DNA of 64,000 nucleotides from NCBI RefSeq assembly GCF_000004075.3, contig NC_026655.2, forward strand, positions 32,163,489-32,227,488, given 5' to 3'. Every line of letters starts with the position of its first letter. Within the stretch, counting starts at the first letter, position 1. Under the pieces are notes generated by a model, which did no database searches, was not told the DNA's origin, and saw only the letters and a list, made by a program, of their open reading frames with translations. A program made the position numbers and the translations under genes. This document shows, one piece after another, positions 12,361 to 25,954 of this stretch. The DNA comes from Cucumis sativus (taxonomy: Eukaryota > Streptophyta > Magnoliopsida > Cucurbitales > Cucurbitaceae).

Positions 12361-13023
12361 CAATTTAAACTCAATTATTAAATAGATCTATCCAGAGATT
12401 CACAAATCTTGTTGATGGGACAGTATAGTTTAGTAATAATAAGTTTGAGAAAAATGTAAAGAACAAGAAATGAATTGTTTAGAAGTGGTTGAAAGTTCCA
12501 CAATTTCACCGCTAGACTGACTATTAATTCTTGTATTCTTGATGGACTATCTATAAATATGACTAATAAATATATCTAGAATCTAAAATTTTCTATATTT
12601 TGTAAATACTTTATCAAATTTGTCATTTTTTATAATTTTTTCTTCCACAGCTTGGAAACCAAACACACCTATACGTTGAAACTTAAAATTTGAATAGAAA
12701 GTAACTTCCTAACAAAAAATTAAATTAAATTTTAACAAAATTTCAAATTTGTTAAGTAAAACATTTCATGGTACATTCTATTCAACAAAATTAAGCTATA
12801 AAATAAAACTAAATCAGTGATACTTATTTACATAAATAAATTATTATAATAATAACACTTTGTGAAACAATTATTCGGATACATTTCATTTGCTATATAC
12901 ATAAGGAAAAAAAATTATCTAAATTTAAATACATAATTTTCATCACACAAATGGCTGTACAGATTGTTCATGAATTGCACACCTTGTAAGGCTGATTGCA
13001 ACACAATTACATGACAATTAATT
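12361..13023. other. Spacer downstream of the LCAT4-type gene
   Basis: AT-rich spacer. 12540-12640 resembles the family D MITE (ATCTAGAATCTAAAATTTTCTATATTTTGTAAATACTTT). No gene recognised. Confidence 0.3.
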
Positions 13024-16000
13024 TTATGCATCAACTGACACGCTAAGAGCATTCAGCTCAATGTGTTGCTTACCGTCTTGCTGGGGATGAACTATAACAG
13101 TTGCGCAAGCCTCGGCCCTAGAGGATGGACAGTCCCCGACAACTTGAGATAATGTTATCGAACTCACCATTGGCTTCCCATTACACAACTCGTATGGTTT
13201 ATTTTGGTCATTGGAGATGATCTCCCATTCCTCTTTCAAAGCTGCTACTTCCAGACCCTTCTCCACATGACTTTCAATCTCAAAACCTGTTGGCAAGATC
13301 ACGTAGTCATTCAGTGGGTCATAGAAGGGGTCGGGATCGCCTGCTTTGAGCCAATGCTTGAGGCTTCGGAACAAACGGTGGTCTCTAAGAACGCTCTGGT
13401 GCTCACCAGGGACGCCAACCCTTGCTACTGCATCGAGTCCATCGGCCTGAAAAGAAAAGGCATCGATGGTTCTGAGAGTTTATCTTACTCATTTAACCAC
13501 TTTAGCAAACATGACAAAAATGCGCAAAGGAAAGCGGCAACACAATGTCTAAGAAGGTGACATGACTAGAAAATGGATCATAGGTCACATTGTAGGAGAA
13601 TGTATAAACCATTGGCAAAAAATACATCCAATCATCATGTTAAGACTCTAAACCTGAAACAAAATAACAAGTAACCAGATGACAAGAATAGTAAAAGAAA
13701 GAAAGATTCCAGCTCCTTCCAGAATAGCCGGCAACTTCTCCTAAAAGCTTAACACAGCTTTCACCCCAAAATTCAGACCTAGTTTTCCATACCCAAAACA
13801 TCCCTTATTTATATCCATGACTCTAGTGGGCCCTCAGGTGTTTCTTTCCCTCTCTCCTCAGCTCTATCTTGGCATATTCCATGAGTTTCCCTCTATACCT
13901 TTCTTTTATATGTATGCAGGATTGGGGATCTAACACATCAATTCAGAATACTAAATCTACGTCCAGGACAAAAACTTGATAACTTAAACTATGTTATGTA
14001 ACCATTTGATTTTTGGTTTCTGGTTTTTAAAATTAAACCAATAAACACTACTTCAACCTTCAAATTCCTTCCTTTGCTATCTAATTTTTATCAATGGTTT
14101 AAAAGACCTTGCCAAAATTTGAAAACTAAGAAAAAAAGAAGTAGTTTTAAAAACTTGATTTGTTTTTTAAATTTGGCTAAGAATTCAACAATTATACTTA
14201 AAAAGATGCAAATCATTATAAGAAACAGAAGAAATAGGCAACTTTCAAAAACCAGAATGGAAATGGTTGCCAAACAAAGCCTTTAACAATTAGCAAACAT
14301 CCAATCATCATCTCACAAGAGAAATGAAACAGGAATAGACCTCCAAGAGATGGATAGTGCAAAGAGCGGAATCTCAATCTGCTTCATTATTATTACTTTT
14401 AAAAACAAAAAAGAAAAAAGGAGTAACAGAACAAACCATTGCCGATTCCACCGGAACTGTCCCATCACCATCAACATAAACATACTTGGGCTGAAAATTA
14501 TATTATGAAAATTTCAAGTCAGCTTTCCATATTCATCTTCACAACTCAAAGATAGGAAAAAGAGAATCGTATGACATAAAATGGAATTAAGTAGCAAAAA
14601 GTTATATGGCAACACTTTTCAGGGTTCCACACCTTGAGTATGTAAGATTATAGTTGAAAAGATGCTATAGAAAGACAACAGTTACCTCAATGTATCGCAG
14701 TTTATGTAAATCAGCGACAGGATTTTCTGCATCTCCATAGCTGTAGAATAATACATCAGCCAAGCAAAATTTGACATATCTTAAAATAACATGGTCAAGC
14801 AAACATCAAAACAATCAAAAGGTTTTGCTTATAATAATTTCACTGAATTCCGTCAAGCATCATTTAGCAAAATGAAGGCTTACCAAACAGTATGTGGAGT
14901 CTCAAGACCAGTTGCATATATATTGTAAAACTTGACCTGAGGAGGTAGTTTAGCATCCTTCAAAATTTCCCTCGTCTCGTTTGCCCATTTCAAAATATCC
15001 AAATTAAATGGGAGGGGAATATCTACTCCATTATGAAGAATCTGGTTCAAGCACATAGAACTCAATGGTTTGAAAATGCAGACCAAAATCAGAGACCAAA
15101 AATTGGAATGTTTTTTATCTCCCTACGTCAAATAGTAACCTCTCATAGCCAAGAGGCGTATGTAATTAATCTAAACTCACTCATAACACACCTAATGGTG
15201 CCAAAAACCACTAGCTTTACAGACTACTGGATTATAGATCAATTCATTTTGGGAACTTCCTAAGAATCATCGAGAAATAATGTTCTCATAAAGACATGTT
15301 TGATGATAACTTTCTCGTTTCTTGTAACACATTTCTTGTTTCCACATTTATAGAAAGAAAAACTTAAGTACGCATAATATTGCTTCTTGTTTCCTTTTCT
15401 TTTTTTTATTTAAAAAAACAAAAGTAATCTTGATAACCGTTGGTATTTGTCGTTCCATCAAATATTAGATTACAAACATTAAAAATGAACATGAAAGTTA
15501 ATTTTTTAATCAAACTTTAAAAAATGGTTGTCATATTTATTTATTAATTTAATATGTATAAAGAATTATATAGGTAAAAAATTTCAAAAATAATATTTTT
15601 CTTCATATTTTTTAAAACCTGGAACCTGAAAAAGAGTGTTATTTATAAAATTTGGGTATAATTTTGAGAACATTTCTTGACAATGGGAAACGAGAGATGG
15701 GCACAAGAAACAATTAATAGAAAAAATAAGAAAAAACCACAGAGCGGTTGGAACTCACCTTGTTTGTAGAAAGGGATTCTGTCAGTATTTCAACACTTTC
15801 TTGAAGTGGGTAAGATTCCAACACATTATGAGGGTTCCCATCCTTGTCATGTTTCTCTCTCCAAACTTCTAGAAGAGGAATGTGCTGCCAATTAAAGTCT
15901 GGAGCGCCCATTAGTTCGTAAATTGATGGGCATTCGATAAGCTGAGGAGTGGAAAAAACAGTCTTAGTTATAGAGAAACTAAAAACAGGATGAGTTAACC

Positions 16001-19000
16001 AAACTACCTAAGCCACAAGAGTATCCATAATGAGTTTTAATACAATTTAACAACTAAAATATACAAAATCTGCATAAAGAACAACAAATGTTGAAAAATA
16101 TTCCGCCAAAAAAAAAAAAGGAAAAAGAAGAAGAAGAAAGAAAGAAAGAAGATTGACCCTTAAATTTCTTTAATGAGATGCATCAGACACCACGCAATTA
16201 AAGAAAAGAAACCTAAACAACCTTCTCCTGTTCAATCTACCATAAGCATTAAACCACTCCAAAGCTAATATCTACAGAGCCACCTAATCCTAGAAGGAAC
16301 TCTCTTCAATTGTATTTTACTAGAAGAACCAAGCTCAGCTGAAGAGTCAGAAGGTAGAAACCAGAGAAAACATATGCTTGACACTGACACATCAATTACA
16401 AGACTAAATTTCTCCATCTTTAAAATGAAAATTATGAAAAAAATATGACCACGTGAATAAATTGTAAAAAATGCAATAAATTGAATGTCATCCAGTTTCA
16501 TATTCCTCCTACAAAATTATGTAACTATTCAACCAACGTGAAAACATATAATGAATACTATCATTTTGCCTCATACCAATTGGTGCATGCTCCACTTCGA
16601 TATGAAGAAGTTCTGTCTCCATCCATTAACAAATGACATACCACTCACAAAGGTTGATGTAACATATCCAGGTGCACCTGTTAAACCCATACTTCAATCA
16701 TTAAATTGAGTGCATCTCTAACATCACTTTTAGGATCCATATTCAGACTAGCAATTGCATATGCCAACTACCACCGATAAAAAAATTTTAAAAATAAAAA
16801 AGGAAGATTGGAGGACATTCAAACCACTTTATAACCTATTCACTCAGGCAATCAACATTAGAGAAAAGTACATTATAGGAAGATATTAAGCGATCTTAAA
16901 TACTTCTGAAGTCTCACCCTGGAATGGTGCAGCAATTGCAATCCAATTCTGCACATACTTCTCAAAAATCTGCAAGAAAATGAAAGAATCTATTAAAATA
17001 AGACACTTAAGATGTGCAAAGAATCTGAATACGTGCAAGCAGAAATTATATACTCCACCCTTCTCCTAAGAAAACAATAAAAGGAACTAAATAAGCAAAA
17101 TAAACTTGAGAAGTGTTTGATGTAAATCAAGAGGTGACAAACTTGAGCAGAGGGCTTGCCGCTCCTTCCCTGCTACTCAGATTTTGTAAAATAATTTATG
17201 GGTACATATTGAGTGGCTAATATTTTCCACTAGTCTGCCCCTTCGCTCTATTAGAATTATCTTTGTAAGATTTTTGAATGCCCGCCCTCCCCCACCAAAA
17301 AAAAAAAAAAAAGAAAAAGAGGATGACCCGCCCCTAGGACAGATGATTGTACACAATAATGTGGAGAATGAGAATTTTTACTTTGCTGCGCAAGCCCATG
17401 AAGCATTTCACTAAAAGACCACCCATTGAGTGACTTATGAGATTAATCTTTTTTCCTCCCGAAGCATTATATACTGCCTCCAGTTTTGCAGCTAAGAGAT
17501 CCAATGTTTCTGGCAACCTAGAAAAACAGGCCAAGCACAAGTGTAAAGACCCAAAACCACAAACCTAAAATGAAATATAATGGCAAACAATCTATAACAA
17601 GATCTGAATAAGGAAATTCATAAAAACATCTTCATCATTTACATTTTTCCTGTACTTTCAAAGCAGGAATAAATGATGTATTAATAAAATAATCTAAATT
17701 TTAGTTGATACCTGTTACTTTGGCGAAAATCATATCCAAATCCAAAAAGTGTTTTTCCTTCTTGAAAACCCCACTTGGTCATTTCAACAATCATGTCATG
17801 GTAATAGTAAATAGAATCGCATCCAATGATCTATGGTGCAAATAAAAAATAAAAATCTTGTTCAGTCCATTACGTACAACTTTCAACTATCTTAGTCTGT
17901 AAATTGAACAAAACAATCAGAAAAATATTTCAATCCTGAAGTGAATAATTTTAAGAATTTGAATAGTTCAAAGTTTTGGGATAAAATATAACCACATACA
18001 TGTATCTATTCATTGATACTATATTTACAAAACAAACATTTACCCATGCTTGAACATAATCATAAACAAACAGACTGTTAAAAATAAATAATGTACATGT
18101 CTTAGTGTGGAAATGCAAGTGAAGAACAAGAGAAAATTATTAGATTTTCCAGTTAATAACTTCATCCCAATTGCAAACAAATTCAGAGTAAAATATTTTT
18201 AAACAGAAATCTGCAAATAAATAAGACTTAAGAGTATACCATGTCAGGGTCCAAAGTATCAATTGCATACAATCCGTTTCTCTCATCGGGAACTCTAATT
18301 TTGATCTTTGGATCAAAACATACAGACTCACCTGTTTCACTAGATCATGTTAGTTGCACTGGAAACAGAAATGGAACAACACCAAACTTTTCTCTTCAAT
18401 AGAAGATGGAAAATTTTATAACAGACAGAGAATGTCAGATTTCAGAACTAACACTATACATCATAATTGAAATGGGATACGTTGGGTTGACAATTGAAAG
18501 CATTTTCTCATACCACATCACAAGCATCAGGGTACACAGGAAAAAATTGTTTTAAGAAATTTCAAATCAGAAGTGTGTCGTGAACGTAATTAAGATAAAT
18601 GAAAGGATGCGGCTTAAATCTTCATGTTGCACGTTTCTTAATGCACAATAAACATTTCACCATAGTCACAATTAACCATCACTCAGTTTTGCTAGCTGTT
18701 TATTAATGTGATATCCACATCCAGTTGCTCCCAATGTCAACAACAGCAGACTAGCCAAGCCTAGCAAAACTAAATCCTTTCCCAGCAAACTGCTTGACAA
18801 GTCCACCCAAATCAGTTTGAGTAAAACTGAATAAAGCCAGTACCGAATAATAACCACATTTTCATTTCAGATAGCGACTAGTTAGCAGTACATCCTTGCA
18901 AGATCTCTAAAAAACATATTAGAATGAGCTTGACCAGAATCCATTTCTCCTCAAACCCAGCATGGAATACATTTGTGTTATTTATTAAAGATGTACTCAC

Positions 19001-19499
19001 AACGAAATTGATCATGGTGGAATTATAACAAATTCCGGATATTATATGGCCGTCTAAAATAGGCTAAAGCTAGAGAGTGTGAGCAAAGTTTGAACACTAT
19101 GATAAACTACTACAACTACATTGATGACTTCCATCTCATCGTTTTCCCTCAAATTCCAAGGAAACCCAAGGCCTAAAAATCAATCACCAAAGCTACCTAA
19201 AATTTACAAAGAAAATCAGTTCAACAATATATGGAGAAAATTAGTTGAATAAGATTACCAGAAGTGGGATCGTAAAAAGACCATAACTCGGTTTGTAATT
19301 TAGAATCAGCCCCGAATATCCTGACCCAAACTCGCTCCTGTTTGCCGGTATCATTATTAACCGCATTCAAGATGGAACCACCAACCCCCGGCACTAAAAG
19401 AACAGGATCGAGATTCGGATCGATGAAGGGGTCAGGCTTGTTGATAAGCTTCAACCATAACTCAACGGACTTCACAATCTCCTCCAATAGCACAGCCAT
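13024..19499 (-). CDS. LCAT4: LCAT4-type lecithin:cholesterol acyltransferase-like lipase, eleven coding exons
   Basis: Coding exons are 19259-19499, 18240-18331, 17712-17830, 17382-17517, 16918-16969, 16577-16677, 15759-15941, 14884-15041, 14686-14740, 14437-14490 and 13024-13446. Every junction is GT..AG and keeps phase. The total is 1614 nt, or 537 residues, close to the ~535 usual for plant LCAT4. The alpha/beta-hydrolase shows VLLVPGVGGSILNAV near the start, then FGFGYDFRQSN, the nucleophile elbow ISHSMGGLL (Ser181), DGDGTVP (Asp386/Asp388) and GVPGEHQSVLRDHR (His413). The end, ELNALSVSVDA, is typical of the family. Plant relatives are phospholipase A/acyltransferase enzymes acting on glycerophospholipids. 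Exact substrate is not shown here. No clear signal peptide is visible, so a cytosolic or membrane-peripheral protein is likely. The ATG at 19497-19499 gives the family start MAVLLEEIV. It looks intact. Confidence 0.93.
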
Positions 19500-19815
19500 G
19501 GGAGTCGAAGGTCCTTGGGTACGTGGAAGTGGAGGCGAAGAAGGATGATCGGAGGGGAGAAATCCGGTCAAGGAAAGCGGAGGAAGAGGGGGAGGGAGAG
19601 GAGAAGGAAGAGGATGGGATAAGGAATTGGGGATGTTAGAAGCGAAGCAGTGTGAAATCTTCGATGGTAATCTAAAAGGTGGGATTAAGGGTTTGTCCTG
19701 ATTCGCAAATGATTGAATGAAGGATGTGGGTGGATGGGCAACACGGCTCCACCTTCTCTTCTCTTCTCATCTCCTTCTCCTTCTCCTTCTCCATTGTCTC
19801 TATTTACAAGGTCTT
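19500..19815 (-). promoter_or_regulatory. Leader/promoter region of the LCAT4-type gene with GA-rich tract
   Basis: The coding-sense strand carries GGAGAAGGAGAAGGAGAAGG at about 19772-19791, followed by a CT-rich stretch (TCCTTCTCCTCTCCCTCCC) at about 19580-19605. GA/CT tracts are common around plant transcription starts. A weak TATA-like TGTAAATAGA lies near 19800-19810. The transcription start is not determined. The frame of the main ORF stays open upstream to at least 19571 without an ATG. Confidence 0.35.
19672..19794 (-). CDS. Possible 40-codon upstream ORF of the LCAT4-type gene
   Basis: The ATG at 19792-19794 opens MEKEKEKEMRREEKVEPCCP, encoded by the GA-rich repeat, and stops at TAG 19672-19674. 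It is in a different frame from the main ORF. Whether it lies inside the transcript depends on the unknown start site. No family resemblance. Confidence 0.25.
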   Translation of the reverse strand: MEKEKEKEMRREEKVEPCCPSTHILHSIICESGQTLNPTF

Positions 19816-20959
19816 AAAACAGGAAATCCAGTCAATCAATTAACATAGTTTGACCCATTTTCTCTTTCTCCTCCAATGTTTATCTCTTTTCTTGCGTTCT
19901 TTCTTTCTTTCTTTCCTCCCTCAACAAACAGATCTAATGTTTTCTATTTTGATTTTGGGCAAATATCAACTTTTACAATCCTATCCAAATAAGACATAAT
20001 TCCAGGTTTAAATTGATAAAATCACGTACGTTTGTGTTTAAATTGATACAAATATTAGTTTGAGATTCACACACTTAAAAAATTCATAATCTAATTTGAT
20101 ATTTTTCTTTTCGTCTTTTGAATAACAAAATTGCTAAAATTATTTTTAAATATGCTTGGGTATCAAATCTATCGACCATAAACTTATTATTGATAGATAA
20201 TAATAATATATCAATATTTATTAATTGTCTTGTTTATTTTTTACTAACATTTTCAAAATTTAAATAAGTTTTGTTTTTCTTTATAAAAAATTAACTCAGA
20301 ATTCAACTCTTTAATTAAAAAGATGTAAAATTGTTTACACAAGATTTTAGGATAAATTTAATTTATGGAGTTGAACTTGTGTTTATGTTGATTTAATGCA
20401 ATGTGATTCGATCTCTACTATTTAATCCTCTAATTCTCTCTCTGTTCGATCTATAGTATTGAACCTCTAAGTATATGATCCTCTAATTCTCTCTTGATTT
20501 GAGAAAGTTGATTTCTTTAAGTTAGGGAGTGGGAGAATTCTCTATAGATCTTTGGAGTAAAAAATCCTCAACCACACAAATTAAAGGAACTCTCTATTTA
20601 TAGAGTTCTTTGGTAGACTTTATGAGTTTGGGCTCGGTTAGTCCATAAACCAAACCTTTATACTCAACCACATAAATTTATGTCATATTTAACATTTGGA
20701 ATAATTGAAACTTATTTTTGGGTTCAATTGAACTTTAGTGCAAGGAAATAATATTTAATTGAACAAAAATAATTAATTTATGTCATAATGAAAACATGTG
20801 ATATCATCATAATTAGCTAATTTATGTCCTTAATTTGTCAACTTTTAATTAGTCTCAAATTTAATTATTTGAATTTATTTCATCATTAATTTATTAAATG
20901 ATGTGACAATGTGTGATTGGTCCAAATTTTTTATTCAACAAAAACAATTTAAGAAAATA
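19816..20959. other. Intergenic, no gene recognised
   Basis: AT-rich DNA upstream of the LCAT4-type gene. 20395-20490 contains a short internal repeat (CCTCTAATTCTCTCT occurs twice). No coding signal. Confidence 0.35.
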
Positions 20960-21732
20960 GATCTTTTTAAAAATATAACAAACGGAAAAATATTTACACG
21001 CTCTAGAACAATTTCAAAAGTTGAAAAAACTCATAAGCCCACAATGGAAAATACCAAAAAATGCTCTCATTAATTGACATCCACCACGATCATTTAAATT
21101 TGACTATTTTTTCTTACACGATTGTTTAGATTTGATCATTTAGATTTGGAGTCAAATCTAAACGATTTTTTTGATACACGATCATTTAAATTTGGGCGTA
21201 GCCAAATCTCAACGATTTTTTTCAAGAGTTTTTGGTATATAACCGTTTATATTTGGAAAACAATCGTTCATATTTGGAAAACGATCGTTTATATTTAGAA
21301 AACGATCATTTATATTTGGAAAACAATTGTTTATATTTGAAAATTAATTGTTTATATTTAGAAAACGATCAAGATTTGAAAAATGATCATTTAGATTTGA
21401 AAAACGATCGTTTAGATTTGGTACACGATCATTAATATTTGGAACACGATTGTTAAATTTAGGTAGTCAAATCTCAACGATTTTTTTTCAAGATTTATTA
21501 GTACACGATCGTTTATATTTGAAACATGATCGTTTAAATTTGGCTATCCAACAATTTTTTTCACGAGTTTTTATATTTGGAACAACCAAATAACTGTTTG
21601 AAAAAAAAAAACTGTAGAAGAAGGAAAAAAGACCATGGAAAGAAAAAAAAATCGCAAAAGAGGAAGAGAAGGAAGATGATGGAAAGGAAGAGTTGGCCAA
21701 GAGTAATTGGCTCAACCAATATTCATAATAAT
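20960..21732 (+). repeat. AT-rich inverted-repeat element, family A copy 1, truncated
   Basis: It opens with AAAAATATAACAAACGG and AAAATATTTACACGC, followed by AATTGACATCCACCACGATC. Many CGATCGTTTA(G/T)ATTTG units come next, then a purine-rich end with GGAAAGAAAAAAAAATCGC. The same order of parts appears in seven other blocks of the window. The right end is cut at the hAT-like insertion point. Confidence 0.6.
21235..21440 (+). repeat. ~21-bp tandem array inside family A copy 1
   Basis: About nine to ten units of the form ATTTGGAAAACGATCGTTTAT follow each other with few differences. Read as protein it gives a chance heptad (LYLENDR-like). The 67-codon frame starts at a GTG/TTG-type codon and is a by-product of the array, not a gene. 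Confidence 0.65.
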
Positions 21733-23099
21733 TAGGGGTGTTCAAAAAAATCGTTAACCCGATCAACCCAGCTTACCTAACCCAAACTGTAAGGATTGGG
21801 TTGGGTTAGATTTTATTTTGGGTTGAGTTGGGTTAAGAAAGTGATAAAATAAAAAAATGGACCGGTTCGTCAGGTTGGAAAAATAAGGGGTCGGGTTGAC
21901 CCAACCCAGCCCAATTAGAATATTTATATAACCTAGCCGCTTGTCGCTCCTCAACCTAGCCGCGCGTTGTATCCTCCTCATGTTCTTCTTCAATCGTCTG
22001 CCTACAACATCCTGTCTCCCTCCCTCTTTCATTTATTTTTTTTTTCTTTCGTCTCCTCTCCTCACGTTCTTCTTCAATCATCTGCCTTCAACATCCGGTC
22101 TCCCTCCCTCTTTCATTTGTTTTTTTTTTCCTTTGTCTGCCACTCTCAACTCCTACCCACTTCCGTTTTTTTTCCATCGTCCGCCACTCTCCACTCCCTT
22201 CCCTCTTTCTTTTGTTTTTCCTTCATCCACGTCCCTCCCATTTTAAAATTTCTTGCTGCCTCTCTAATCACTATTTGTCTCAGCCTCACAGTAAGGTTAG
22301 TCAGCCCTTTCCTATTTCATTTTTCTTTTTTTCGTTTGCCCAGCACCCTCCGTCAGCAGTCGGATGCCCCCCTTTCGTCGGCCTCCCTCCCATTTAATTT
22401 TTTTTTTTGCAACATCTCTAATCACTCTTTCTCTCAACCTCATTAGTAGAAAAATGGTCTACGACGACAGTTAGTTACTGTCGCGAACAAAATCCATGAC
22501 AGTTATTTTCAGTCATAGAAGCGGGAGTCAAACAAAATCCATGACAAATATTTTCAGTCATAGAAGCGGGAGTCATGGAAAGTCCTTCCATGACACTTTT
22601 CAAAAACTGTCGCAATAACTTCATGACATAAAATAAATGCCGTTAGTTAGAATTCTACTACATCAAATAACTGTCATATTTTATTTTATGACAATAAATA
22701 ACTATCATCATTTATGTATTAACGATAGTTAAATAAATGTCGCGAATTCGTTAATTGTGACATGTTTTAAATGTCATGGATATGTCAATCGCGACAGTTT
22801 TTTTTAATGAAATGTCATTATTTTGACATTGACGGCATTTTTTTTTCTGTCAAAGATAGGGCAATCGTGACAATTGATTTTGTAAAAAAAACTGTCATTG
22901 TTTTGGTATTCACAACAATTAATAACTGTCACAAATTCACATATTACGACATGTTTTTCCTGTTGCAAATTACTCGATTACTACAATTTTTTTCTATTCT
23001 CTTTGCCACTCCGCCATTACACGAACCATTGGAATGACAATAATGTAGCCGACAATGACAATTTTGAATTTATAATATTGACACCCATATAGTAAAAAA

Positions 23100-25954
23100 T
23101 AGCGGACACTTTAATATATATACGCTATAATACAATTTATAATATTCGTATATTTCCAATCAACTTCCAACAATTTACAAGTACGGAATTCTAGCTCTTA
23201 ATCAAAAAATATTTTAAATAGCATCAGAATATATATAACAAGATTTTCTGCTAAAACATAAACGACCAACCGAGAACGTTCGTCTCTAAAAATGTTCTTT
23301 AAAAGTAAACTCATGAAGTTGTCGACTCCAGTTGAACCTACAAAGACAACATGAATATAAGCATCCATCATAGAACAAGAGAGTACAACTCGCTTCATTT
23401 TTTTTTTTAAATATGACTTAGGATTCAAATGTGTTTTCAAGGAAGGTGAAAAGTGCACCAAAAAGTTGTGATAAAAGAAGAACAAAAGGTATAGATATAG
23501 AAATATAGTCACAAGAAGACACAAGAGTATACATGGAAAGAGAAAAGAAAACATAGAAGAGTAAACATGGGACGATGATGAAAGAAAACATAAAAGAGTC
23601 ATCATGGGAAGAGGAAAGAAAACATAGAAGCTACCCCAGGTTTTCAGAATTGAAAAGAATCATGGGGGAAGGGGAGAAGAAGGTTGCTTATGCATACAAA
23701 AATTGCATAAGAACTGTCCTAACAATCACCTAGTCATTCCACAAAGGATTATCTCATAAAACTTCCTACCAAATAATCCACAAGTGAAGAATGGTGAAAA
23801 ACTACAATAATGAATGGTAGCAAACAAACATATCAACTAAACTAACGATAGGCCAAGAGAACTCTAAATGAAAGAAATGAAGATTTCACAATTAACTTTA
23901 ACTTAGCTGAATGTCAAGCCAAGAAGATTGTAGCCAAGATTCTTAATTAGTAAGGATTTACATCAAATCATCATTACATAATTCCATGAACAAATGGAGG
24001 AATGAGTTAAAAGCATTGATAAAATTTGTTGCGTTAAGAAAGAGTTTTTAAGCAACAATATGCATCACAGCCCAACAAATAATGGTATTTGCTAATAACA
24101 ACCTAATGAATTCCTCCCCCTGCATCCCAGCCCAACCATAGAAATTTTATCTCAGAGCAAGTTTAATCCAAATAAATACCTAGTTGAATAGTATTGGTAG
24201 AATTGGAAGGTTGAATTCAGTAACAAACTAGACAAGTTAATGAGCGAAAAAAAAAATCCAGGGATTATTTGAGAAAATCGTACCTGATACGACCATCTGA
24301 ATCGTAACTTTAACTTAGCTGAAGCATATCCAACCTATAAATTCAGGAAAACAACATAACAATTAAATCATAAAACCTAAAGAACACATAAATTACTACA
24401 AAAAAAAAAAAAAAAAATCAGCATAAGCAAAAATATTGATGACAGAAGGAATGACTACAAACAATAAACTATGCATGCTTTACTCTCACATGTACAAGAA
24501 AGAATAATTGATGCCACACATAAAGTCAAAGAATTACAAGTTAATTAAATTTCTAAAATGACATGTCGTTGAAGAGATACAAGTGGTTGTTTCGACATGA
24601 CATAGAGAAATCAACAACATTGGTGTGGTTAAGAATCACGAGTCAATTCATCTGAATCAGAATCACTAGCATTATAGTCTATCGCAATCAATGTTAGCTT
24701 ATGAAGTTAACAAGATATGTTGAAAGAGGATGGATAAGATAAGGAAAAGACATTAACAAATAAGAGATTTATATTGTAACAATCAACCTGGATGTTTATC
24801 ACTAACTTTTCAGACCGACGATTGACTTCTTGATGCTTTTGTCATCTGAATTCTTCCCCAAAATCAAAATACACTTGACACCTTTAAAATTAGCTTGCTG
24901 TAAAATAGAGTAATACAAAAGAAACAGGAAAAAAAAAGAAAGCAATGTCACAACCACATATTACTATACAAGTACAAACAATAGAAATAATGAAACTTTG
25001 GTTGAATACGTTCATATTGTTTCTATATTTTTTTTTATTGAATATGAAAGCTAACCTAAACAGTAAAATGTAAAGAGCAAGATGGAAAATGTGGAAGCTT
25101 TAAGAGCCCATTCAATAACATTTGCCTTTTTATTCTTCTGTTCTAAAAGACTCCTCCAGTTGACACTGATTTTTCTCTACTTTCGAATTAATTTCAACGA
25201 TAAGATTTTTTAATAATATCTCATATAAGCAAGCACAAAGCAAACACAAACAGTATTTATCAACTAAATTTCCAAAAAAAAATAAAACAAACAAAACTGA
25301 GGAACATGACTAAGAAGTAAAGTAGAGGAAAAGTAGAATACGTTGGAGGTTACAACAAGATTGGAATAACGGTGCTTCCATTACCACAACCCAACCTTCA
25401 AAACTTTACAATACTTCTTACAAGAAACCAGTTCACGGGGAATTCCTTCAACAAATACTGTCTTTCCTGAACCCCAAATATAAAATACTCAAATCACAAC
25501 CAAACTAAGAGAAACAACAAAGTTAGGTTGCTACGAATACAAAAATGTTCAAATACTAAGGAAAACAAAAATATGATATAGACAAAAATTGAGAATAAGG
25601 AAGGAAGAGCATTCCTCACATAAAAAAAATTAAAACCAAAGTACAAAAATATTACAAGAAAGAACTTTACCCAAAATTTTCCGTTCAATCAAACACTAAA
25701 CAAAAGTCATTTTCTACATCTTTAAAATCCACTTTATTATGTTCATGAATGATAATTTTTATGTGATAGAAATTTGAGTAGTTCAAATGTAAACAAAAGA
25801 AGATTAATGTTACCTTCCCCAGCAGGTTGATCATCCTAGCAATTTAAAATCAGCCCAGTGGCTTCATGAAATTCATAAATAGAAGTGTTGAAGTCATTTT
25901 TAGGGATATAAGCATTTAAGAATACCTCCTTCTCCATTTTTTATGAAGTTAATC
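23100..25954. other. Interior of the CACTA-like element, no gene recognised
   Basis: AT-rich interior with a poly-A run near 24400-24417. It could include 3' exons or untranslated sequence of the helicase remnant, but I found no motif to support that. Confidence 0.3.

Noticed and set aside
17382..17517. SHSMGG instead of GHSMGG in the lipase nucleophile motif as an anomaly
   Set aside because: Plant LCAT4-type proteins commonly have Ser at that first position, so this is normal for the family.
21941..22446. Overlapping plus-strand frames rich in Phe, Ser and Leu
   Set aside because: They arise from a CT-rich, internally repeated stretch of the hAT-like element and have no domain or start context.
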